The notes beneath the pieces were generated by a model, which was given only the letters and a program-made list of their open reading frames with translations, ran no database searches and was not told the DNA's origin. Made by a program: the position numbers and the translations under genes. Shown piece by piece: positions 14,566 through 22,332 of a DNA stretch of 22,332 nt. The DNA comes from QHWK01 sp035315685 (GTDB lineage: Bacteria; Acidobacteriota; Vicinamibacteria; Vicinamibacterales; CAVVIG01), in assembly GCA_035315685.1 (NCBI GenBank), contig DATFXR010000071.1, positions 1 to 22,332 of the forward strand, given 5' to 3'. How positions within the stretch are numbered: position 1 is the stretch's first letter; each line of letters opens with the position of its first letter.

Positions 14566-16109
14566 ATTCGTCGGCGTCCTTTGCCGCGTTCGTCGCGTTC
14601 GTGCGCAGCCATCGCGCGGAGATGGCCGCGCTGCTGGGGCAGCATATCGTCCTCGTCGCTGCCGCAACGGCGATTGCGGTCGCGATCGGCGTGCCGCTGG
14701 GAATCTTTGCGGCGAAGCGTCCGCGGCTGGCGGCGCCAGCCATGGCGATTGCCGGTGTCGTGCAGACGATCCCGAGCCTCGCGATGTTCGGTTTCCTGCT
14801 GCCGGTGCCGCTCGTCGGCGGTGTCGGCGCACGTGCGGCGCTGGTCGTGCTGATTCTTTACGGGCTGCTGCCGATCGTCCGCACGACGATCGCGGGATTG
14901 CGCGGAATCGATCCCGCGATCCGCGAAGCTGGTGTCGCGCTGGGGATGACGCCGCGGCAGCTGCTGCGGCAGGTCGAGCTCCCGCTGGCGCTGCCGTCGA
15001 TCGTCGCTGGCATCCGCGTCGCCGCCGTTGTCGGCGTCGGATCCGCAACGATCGCGGCGGCGATCGGCGCGGGCGGTCTCGGTGAGTACATCTATCGCGG
15101 ACTCTCGATGGTCGACACGACGGTGATTCTCGCGGGTGCGGTTCCGGCGGCGATCCTGGCGTTGGTCGTGGACGGTACGCTGCTCTGGATCGAACGTCAG
15201 CTGTCGGCGCGGCGGCGCTCGCGATCGCGGCGAGTGGCGCTCGCCGCCGCCGCGGTGATCGCCGCTGTCATCTTGCTATCCAGCGGCGCGTCCGCGCGCC
15301 GCGGCGGGCGCGACGCCCTCGTCGTCGGGTCGAAGAACTTCACCGAGCAGCTGGTATTGGGCGAGTTAGTCGCGCAGGCGATCGAGGGCCAGGGTGTCCG
15401 GGTCGACCGGCGGCTCAACCTTGGCGGCACGCTGATCTGCGATCGCGCGCTGATGACGGGAGACATCGACGTCTACGTCGAGTACACCGGCACGGCACTG
15501 ACCGCGGTCTTCCACCAGCCGATTGCGAACGATCCGTCGGCGGTCTTCAACACGGTTCGGGAGCTGTACGCCCGCAGCGGGCGCACGCTGCTGCCGCCGC
15601 TCGGCTTCAACAACACGTTCGCAATCCTCGTGCGCGGTGCCGACGCTCGATCGCGGTCGTTGCGCTCGATCGACGATGCGGCGCGCGAGTCGCCACGGTG
15701 GAGGGCAGGCTTCGGCTACGAGTTCGTCGAACGTCCCGACGGCTATCGCGGTCTCGCGAAGGCCTATGGCCTGCGCTTTCCCGATCCGCCGCGGGTCATG
15801 GATCTGACCCTCAGTTATCGTGCGCTGGCCGCCGGCCAGGTGGACCTGATCGCCGGCGATGCGACGGCCGGTCTCATCAAGGGTCTGGATCTCGTGCAAC
15901 TCGAAGACACCAGGCACTATTTCCCGCCCTACGACGCTGCTGCCGTCGCGCGAGCCGAGATCCTGCTCCGACGCCCTGACGTGCGTTCGGCGCTCGAGCG
16001 GCTGAGCGGCCGGATCTCCGCCGCAGACATGCGCGCGATGAATTACGCTGCCGACGTCGAGCACCGCGACATCGCCGCCATTGCGCGCGACTTTCTCGCC
16101 AGCCGCTGA
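14562..16109 (+). CDS. Fused permease and substrate-binding protein of OpuC/EgtU-type ABC importer
   Basis: This 515-residue protein joins two importer parts. Residues about 25-215 are a BPD-transp-1 permease with five or six helices and the EAA loop (REAGVALGMTPRQLLRQVEL). A helix at about 224-243 follows (VALAAAAVIAAVILLSSG). Residues 252-515 are an OpuAC-type binding domain beginning ALVVGSKNFTEQLVLGELVA, with VYVEYTGTALTAVF and HYFPPYDAA, motifs of the quaternary-amine binding family. The layout matches the fused permease-receptor proteins of glycine betaine, carnitine or choline importers in Firmicutes, and EgtU, which imports ergothioneine. The tyrosines could contribute to an aromatic cage, but the ligand cannot be decided from sequence alone. 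It is co-transcribed and overlaps the ATPase gene by 4 bases. Confidence 0.9.
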   Translation: MNSSASFAAFVAFVRSHRAEMAALLGQHIVLVAAATAIAVAIGVPLGIFAAKRPRLAAPAMAIAGVVQTIPSLAMFGFLLPVPLVGGVGARAALVVLILYGLLPIVRTTIAGLRGIDPAIREAGVALGMTPRQLLRQVELPLALPSIVAGIRVAAVVGVGSATIAAAIGAGGLGEYIYRGLSMVDTTVILAGAVPAAILALVVDGTLLWIERQLSARRRSRSRRVALAAAAVIAAVILLSSGASARRGGRDALVVGSKNFTEQLVLGELVAQAIEGQGVRVDRRLNLGGTLICDRALMTGDIDVYVEYTGTALTAVFHQPIANDPSAVFNTVRELYARSGRTLLPPLGFNNTFAILVRGADARSRSLRSIDDAARESPRWRAGFGYEFVERPDGYRGLAKAYGLRFPDPPRVMDLTLSYRALAAGQVDLIAGDATAGLIKGLDLVQLEDTRHYFPPYDAAAVARAEILLRRPDVRSALERLSGRISAADMRAMNYAADVEHRDIAAIARDFLASR

Positions 16110-16121
16110 CCCGCTTCGTGC

Positions 16122-16610
16122 TTACGTCCTCTCGAGAGCCGCAAGCGTGAACTGACAAGGCGGATAGCCCTGTAACTCGGCAGTCGCGAGCACCTCACCC
16201 GCCGCCACGGCAAGCTCGACGCATACGGCGCACTCATGGTCGGCGGCAACCCGGCTTGCGACGCCGCGAAAGAGGGTCAGCGACGACACCAGCTTCAGGG
16301 CGTCGATCCGGGACCCCATGAGGTCGCGCACATTGGCGCCCTGACGCACTTGTTCGCGCACGATTCTGGTGAGTTCGAGCAGTCGCGGACCGAGCACCGG
16401 GTGGGTGAGGTAGCTCGTCGCTTCATCGACGCCGCGGATCTCGTAGTGTTGGGCCATCCAGGATGCTCCCAACCCGGATAGCTGCGGAAAGATGTACCAG
16501 ATCCAGTGGCCACGCTTGCCACCGGTACGAAGTTCAAGCAGCGCGGCGTCGAATCCGCTCGTCTGGTGACTCTGCGCCTCCACGAAACGGTCGAGGCCTT
16601 CGTGTGGCAT
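16122..16610 (-). CDS. DUF1810 family protein
   Basis: This 162-residue soluble protein matches the DUF1810 family in length and motifs: LDRFVEAQ, LLELRTGGKRGHWIWYIFPQ, SGLGASWMAQHYEI, ATSYLTHPVLGPRLLELTRI and DALKLVSSLTLF. The biochemical function of the family is not established. The ATG at 16610 begins right before the conserved region; an open frame continues upstream to 16715 but gives an Arg-rich extension in the divergent promoter region, so it is rejected. No good ribosome-binding site is visible. It converges on the ABC importer gene with an 11-base gap and diverges from the 11-mer repeat protein. The segment ECAVCVELAVAAGEVL carries two cysteines three apart, without an obvious partner pair. 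Confidence 0.85.
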   Translation of the reverse strand: MPHEGLDRFVEAQSHQTSGFDAALLELRTGGKRGHWIWYIFPQLSGLGASWMAQHYEIRGVDEATSYLTHPVLGPRLLELTRIVREQVRQGANVRDLMGSRIDALKLVSSLTLFRGVASRVAADHECAVCVELAVAAGEVLATAELQGYPPCQFTLAALERT

Positions 16611-16748
16611 GCGACGACTGGAGGCGCATTGTACTTGCAACCTTCCAGAGGGCTTTCTACGTCTAATCCGTCGTTCACCACGGGTGTGGCGCCGGGTCTT
16701 CGGCCGTCCCTGCAACGAGGGAGGACCGGCGGCCGGCCGGAGATCGAA

Positions 16749-17069
16749 ATGAAATCACTCCTCATGCTCGGCCTTGCGGCAGCGGCCCTCGTCGTGCTGT
16801 GTGGAACCGCCCGGGCGCACGAACACTGGCACTACTATCACGTGCGCGCAGAGGTCCGCCACGACATGCGCGAGGCCATGCGCGAAGCGCGCGACGCGGT
16901 CCGCGATGCCCAGCGCGAAGCGGTCCAGGCGAGTCGCGAGGCACGAATCGCCGCCCGTGACGCATACCGGGACAGCGTTCGCGATGCCGTTCGTGACGCG
17001 CGCCGGGCGTTCCGCGACTCCATGCGCGAGCTCAGGCAGGCCACCCGCGACGCCTACCGCGCGTGGTAG
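16749..17069 (+). CDS. Exported His-rich protein with six 11-residue helical repeats
   Basis: This 106-residue protein starts at ATG 16749, with GGAG 6 bases upstream. Residues 1-23 are a signal peptide with an ARA cleavage motif (CGTARA). The mature protein would begin HEHWHYYHVR, with histidines at 24, 26, 28, 31 and 38. From residue 41 to the end are exactly six 11-residue units, each beginning with Arg (41, 52, 63, 74, 85, 96) except for no break: REAMREARDAV, RDAQREAVQAS, REARIAARDAY, RDSVRDAVRDA, RRAFRDSMREL, RQATRDAYRAW. Ala or Ser recurs at unit positions 3 and 7, so it should form one long charged helix. I know no named family. Periplasmic location is predicted. The 11-residue period recalls LEA group 3 proteins or hendecad coiled coils, and the histidines suggest metal binding; both are inference. 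Confidence 0.85.
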   Translation: MKSLLMLGLAAAALVVLCGTARAHEHWHYYHVRAEVRHDMREAMREARDAVRDAQREAVQASREARIAARDAYRDSVRDAVRDARRAFRDSMRELRQATRDAYRAW

Positions 17070-17085
17070 GGATCGTCGGAGCCCC

Positions 17086-18531
17086 TTACACCGCGGCGAC
17101 AGCGCGGCCGATCGTCCGCACCGCGTTCAGCATCTGGTCGATGTCCTCGCGCGTACTCCGGAAGTTGACGATGCACACCCGGAGCACGAAACGGCCAGCC
17201 AGCTCCGTGCTGGTGATGAACGCATCGCCGCCAAGCTGCAGCTTCTCCAAAATCACGCGGTTCGCGCCGACGATCTGATCCTCGCTCTTGAGTGCGGCGT
17301 CCACGTACCGGAAGCAGACGATGCTCAGGCTCGGCGACGCCATCAGCTCGAAGTCGCCGGCGCTCCGGATGCGATCCGCGAGATAGCGCGCCAGCGCGAT
17401 GTTCTCCTCGACCACCGCCTTGTATCCTTCGAGGCCGAACTGCTGCATCGCCATCCACACCTTGAGGGCGCGGAAGCCTCGCGTCTGCTGAAAGCCGTAC
17501 TCGCTGAACCACGGCAAACCGTAGACCTCGCCGGCGCTCCCCGTCGTTCGCACGTACGGCGGCACCAGGCTGAAGGTCGAGCGCATCGCATCGCTGTCCG
17601 TGACGAAGACGAGACCGGCCTCGACGGGAACGAACAGCCATTTGTGCGGATCCAGCGCCACGCTGTCCGCGTGCACGAGCGCGCCAATCGCGTCGCCGTA
17701 CTCATCCGAGAGAATCGCGGGCCCGCCGTACGCCGCGTCGACGTGCAACCACACGCCGTGGCGGCGGCAGACGTCGGCGATCGCCGCGAACGGATCGATT
17801 GCACCGGTGTTCGTGGTACCGGCAGTCGCGATCACGGCGATCGGCCGGACGCCCTCGTTTCGATCGCGGGTCAGCGCCGCGTCGAGCGCTTCAACGTCCA
17901 TCGTGAAGTCCGCAGCCGTGGGTACGGTTCTGATCGACGCGGTGCCGAAGCCGAGCAGCTCGATCGCCTTGCGCGCACAGCTGTGGCCTTCTGATGTCAT
18001 GTAAAAGGCAAACGGCTGCGCCGCGCCGCGCAAGCCGTCGCGCCGGATGTCCACGCCGGCCTTCACGTGCCGCGCGACGGCGAGCGCCGTCATCGTCGCC
18101 ATCGACCCGCCGCTGACGAGAAGGCCCGTCGACTCACCGGGGAACCGGAGGAGATCGCGAAACCACCGCAGGACCTGTCGCTCGACATGGATCGCGGCAT
18201 GGTTGCCGCCTGCGCAGCTCGGATTCATGGCGGCCGCGAGCGCGTCGGCGAACACGCCCATCACCGCCGGCGGCGAGTTCACCCAGCCCCAGAATCGCGG
18301 ATGACCGTTGCCGAATGGAAATGGCTCGATGGTCTCCGCGAAGACGCGCAGGATCTCGTCCGGGGGGACGCGCTCAGCCGGTGCAGGCGCCGTCGCCATC
18401 TGCGCGGCGAGACGAGCCGGAAACGGCCGAAACGCCGGCTCGCCGGGAAGCGAGGTGAGATGGTCGGCGATCAGATCGACTACGAGGCGCCCGATACGGC
18501 GGATCTCGTCACCTGTCCATTCGAAAGGCAT
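17086..18531 (-). CDS. PLP-dependent amino acid decarboxylase, aromatic-L-amino-acid type (group II)
   Basis: This 481-residue cytoplasmic enzyme belongs to the DDC/TDC/GAD group II decarboxylases, which turn an amino acid into its amine and CO2. The PLP lysine is K297 in SVALDPHKWLFVP. D265 in LHVDAAYGG binds the pyridine nitrogen, and H in TSEGHSCARKA corresponds to the cofactor-stacking histidine. The mobile catalytic loop keeps its tyrosine (LVPPYVRTT), consistent with decarboxylase rather than aldehyde-synthase activity. FPFGNGHPRFWGWVNSPP matches the substrate-side N-region of the family. Length is typical. Substrate (Tyr, Trp, Phe, DOPA or other) cannot be told. The ATG at 18531 lies 7 bases from a hairpin repeat and has no clear ribosome-binding site. 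It may be read through from amt upstream, which ends 82 bases away across the repeat. Confidence 0.9.
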   Translation of the reverse strand: MPFEWTGDEIRRIGRLVVDLIADHLTSLPGEPAFRPFPARLAAQMATAPAPAERVPPDEILRVFAETIEPFPFGNGHPRFWGWVNSPPAVMGVFADALAAAMNPSCAGGNHAAIHVERQVLRWFRDLLRFPGESTGLLVSGGSMATMTALAVARHVKAGVDIRRDGLRGAAQPFAFYMTSEGHSCARKAIELLGFGTASIRTVPTAADFTMDVEALDAALTRDRNEGVRPIAVIATAGTTNTGAIDPFAAIADVCRRHGVWLHVDAAYGGPAILSDEYGDAIGALVHADSVALDPHKWLFVPVEAGLVFVTDSDAMRSTFSLVPPYVRTTGSAGEVYGLPWFSEYGFQQTRGFRALKVWMAMQQFGLEGYKAVVEENIALARYLADRIRSAGDFELMASPSLSIVCFRYVDAALKSEDQIVGANRVILEKLQLGGDAFITSTELAGRFVLRVCIVNFRSTREDIDQMLNAVRTIGRAVAAV

Positions 18532-18538
18532 GGGCTTA

Positions 18539-18602
18539 ACCGCCGAGAACGCGGAGCGCGCGGAGAACGCCTTTTCTCTGCGCCCTCCGCCATCTCTGCG
18601 GT
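18539..18602. repeat. Imperfect hairpin repeat element, copy 2
   Basis: Arms 18539-18567 and 18574-18602 are inverted repeats matching at 24 of 29 positions around a 6-base loop. The arm consensus (ACCGCAGAGANNGCGGAGNGCGCAGAGAA) shares its unit with the element at 6738-6838. It nearly fills the 82-base gap between amt and the decarboxylase gene. In transcripts it would form a strong stem and could attenuate or stabilise mRNA. Confidence 0.85.
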
Positions 18603-18613
18603 CTCCGAGGGAC

Positions 18614-19999
18614 CTACGCGATCTTCGCCAGCCGCGCTTCGGCGGGCGAGAAGGCGCTCAGATCCTGCATCACCTCGGCGTGCTGGCTGATGTCGAGTCC
18701 GACCTCTTCCTGCTCGTCCGACACCCGCAGCGGGATGACCAGATCGGTGACCTTGTAAAGCACCCACGATCCGCAGAACGAGAAGGCGGCGACGAAGAGC
18801 AGCGCGCCGCAGTGGAGGAGGAACGTGTAGGCGTGTCCCGAGGTGAGGCCGACACCCTTCGCGAAGAGTCCGGTCATCAGCATGCCCACCATGCCGCCGA
18901 CGCCGTGGCAGGGGAAGACGTCGAGCGTGTCGTCCAGCGTCGACGCGCTGTTCTTCCAGTGCACGCAGAGATTCGAGATCACGCTCGCCACGCTGCCGAT
19001 GAAGATGCTTTCCCCGACGCTGACGTAGCCGGCCGCCGGCGTAATCGCGACGAGCCCGACGACGGCGCCGACGCAGGCGCCGAGCGCTGACGGCTTGTTG
19101 CCGCGCATCGCGTCGAAAAAGATCCAGGCCAGCGCCGCCGCTGCCGACGCCGTGTTGGTCGTCGCGAACGCCATCGCTGCCTGCCCCGATGCCGACAGCG
19201 CCGATCCGGCGTTGAACCCGAACCAGCCGAACCAGAGCATGCCGGTGCCGAGCATCACGAACGGGATGTTCGCCGGCGTGTGCGATTCGCCAGCCTCGTG
19301 CGTTTTGCGGCGGCCGAGCGTGATCGCGCCCGCAAGCGCCGCCAGACCCGCGGACATGTGCACCACCGTACCGCCGGCAAAGTCGAGCACGCCGAGCTTG
19401 TGCAGGAAGCCGTCGGGATGCCACGTCCAGTGTGCCAGCGGCGAGTAGATGAAGACGCTGAACAGGCACATGAACAGCAGATAGCTCGTGAACCGTACGC
19501 GCTCGGCGAACGATCCGGTGATCAGCGCCGGCGTGATGATCGCGAACTTCAGCTGGAAGAGCGCGAAGACGAGCAGCGGGATCGTCGGGGCGAGATCCGG
19601 ATGTGTCGAGGTGCCGACGCGACTGAACATGAAGAACGTCCGCGGGTCGCCGATCAATCCGTGGATGCTGTCGCCGAACGCGAGACTGAAGCCGACGACG
19701 ACCCAGAGAATGCTGATCACGGCCATCGCGACGAAGCTCTGCATCATCGTCGAGACGACGTTCTTCGTGCGAACCATGCCGCCATAGAAGAACGACAGGC
19801 CCGGCGTCATGAGAAGGACGAGACCTGTCGCGGTCAACATCCAGGCGACATCGCCCGCGTTCATCGGGCCGCCGGTCACCGCCTGGGGTTGGGTCCGAAC
19901 GAGCGCACCCGCGAGGCTGACGGCCGCCAGCAGCAGGAAGGGAAGTGCCGAGAATTCCCGTATCCGTTCGGTCTTGCGCCGCACCGTTGCCAAGGTCAT
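18614..19999 (-). CDS. amt: Ammonium transporter
   Basis: This 461-residue inner-membrane channel of the Amt/MEP/Rh family conducts ammonium or ammonia. It has an N-terminal signal-like segment (residues about 16-32), then eleven predicted helices. Family hallmarks are PGLSFFYGGMVRTKNVVSTM, D206 in LDFAGGTVVH, and the pore twin histidines H214 and H365 (VFPCHGVGGMVG). WFGWFGFNAGSALS and GFNAG-type loops also match. The C-terminal tail keeps the RVSDEQEEVGLDISQHAE motif that in AmtB couples the subunits and contacts GlnK; no glnK-like gene is seen nearby. The ATG at 19999 has GGAGG 9 bases upstream; a longer frame to 20578 runs antisense through the aconitase gene and is rejected. An extended -10 box is present upstream. 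Confidence 0.95.
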   Translation of the reverse strand: MTLATVRRKTERIREFSALPFLLLAAVSLAGALVRTQPQAVTGGPMNAGDVAWMLTATGLVLLMTPGLSFFYGGMVRTKNVVSTMMQSFVAMAVISILWVVVGFSLAFGDSIHGLIGDPRTFFMFSRVGTSTHPDLAPTIPLLVFALFQLKFAIITPALITGSFAERVRFTSYLLFMCLFSVFIYSPLAHWTWHPDGFLHKLGVLDFAGGTVVHMSAGLAALAGAITLGRRKTHEAGESHTPANIPFVMLGTGMLWFGWFGFNAGSALSASGQAAMAFATTNTASAAAALAWIFFDAMRGNKPSALGACVGAVVGLVAITPAAGYVSVGESIFIGSVASVISNLCVHWKNSASTLDDTLDVFPCHGVGGMVGMLMTGLFAKGVGLTSGHAYTFLLHCGALLFVAAFSFCGSWVLYKVTDLVIPLRVSDEQEEVGLDISQHAEVMQDLSAFSPAEARLAKIA

Positions 20000-20025
20000 G
20001 CTCCGAAGCCTCCGTTGAGCTTCTG

Positions 20026-20034
20026 ATGATAGCA
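20026..20034 (-). promoter_or_regulatory. Extended -10 box upstream of amt
   Basis: The minus strand reads TGCTATCAT: an extended TGn followed by TATCAT, a 5-of-6 match to the -10 consensus. No clear -35 box lies 16-18 bp upstream, which is tolerated by extended -10 promoters. The predicted leader would be about 20 bases. No sigma54 promoter was found in the divergent region. Confidence 0.5.
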
Positions 20035-20173
20035 GATACGTGTCATGCGTGCACATAACTACGGGCACTTTCAACCGAACGTGGCACAAACGCGGCCTCG
20101 TGATGCAGTAATCGTGCGTCCCGTGCACGTTTCGCGCGTCACGCGTCGCGCAAAATGGCCCCGAAAACCGGTT

Positions 20174-20182
20174 TGGTATGAT
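20174..20182 (+). promoter_or_regulatory. Extended -10 box placing the aconitase start at the ATG
   Basis: TGGTATGAT is an extended TGn with TATGAT (5 of 6). It ends six bases before the aconitase ATG at 20189, so transcription would be expected to begin at or very near the A of the ATG. No ribosome-binding site is visible, which agrees with a leaderless mRNA. Confidence 0.55.
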
Positions 20183-20188
20183 CGCCGG

Positions 20189-22332
<2,144 letters not shown>

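Noticed and set aside
16641..16663. TTGCAA-17-TACGTC as a promoter for the 11-mer repeat protein
   Set aside because: The -10 half matches the consensus poorly, so I did not list it although the position would be suitable.
20089..20108. TGGCAC at 20091 as a sigma54 -24 element
   Set aside because: No GC/TTGC -12 element follows at the required spacing, and it points toward aconitase rather than amt.

Overview
The window is high-GC bacterial chromosome with tightly packed genes and third codon positions almost all G or C. A 1188-residue TonB-dependent receptor with an N-terminal carboxypeptidase-regulatory-like domain, no SusD partner, Tat-exported and secreted glycosidases, and dispersed palindromic repeats all suggest a Gram-negative soil Acidobacteriota-type organism, possibly the Vicinamibacteria lineage. 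That placement is inference from gene style, not from a marker gene.

Positions 1-9677 are a sugar-utilisation locus centred on L-fucose. It holds the tail of a ribose-type ABC permease, L-fuconate dehydratase overlapping it by 4 bases, and a small 3' gene remnant. Two minus-strand genes follow: a secreted GH29 alpha-L-fucosidase and a very large TonB-dependent receptor. Diverging from the receptor is a LacI-family regulator followed by a Tat-signal GH36 alpha-galactosidase. The divergent promoter region carries two 14-bp palindromes (CTTTAACGTTAAAG and a one-mismatch copy) centred 22 bp apart on either side of a good -35 box for the receptor. The likely logic is outer-membrane uptake of a fucosylated and galactosylated glycan, periplasmic trimming, inner-membrane uptake and fuconate dehydration, with the LacI protein as repressor.

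Positions 9760-13108 (minus) pair an AspT/SucE-family transporter with an NAD-type malic enzyme 43 bp downstream. Positions 13358-16109 hold two tiny, translationally coupled, highly hydrophilic proteins (minus) diverging from a two-gene OpuC/EgtU-type ABC importer whose permease and binding protein are fused. Positions 16122-17069 hold a DUF1810 protein and, divergently, a 106-residue exported protein made of six exact-length 11-residue repeats behind a His-rich mature N-terminus.

Positions 17086-19999 (minus) hold an aromatic-amino-acid-type PLP decarboxylase and an Amt ammonium transporter, separated by a hairpin repeat that also occurs upstream of the lacI gene. Diverging from amt is an aconitase that runs off the right edge. 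It has an extended -10 box six bases before its ATG, which suggests a leaderless mRNA.

No tRNA, rRNA, CRISPR array, transposase or phage gene was seen. The points most worth following up are the 11-mer exported protein, the coupled hydrophilin-like pair beside the osmolyte-type transporter, the palindrome inserted in frame in the fucosidase, and the operator pair.
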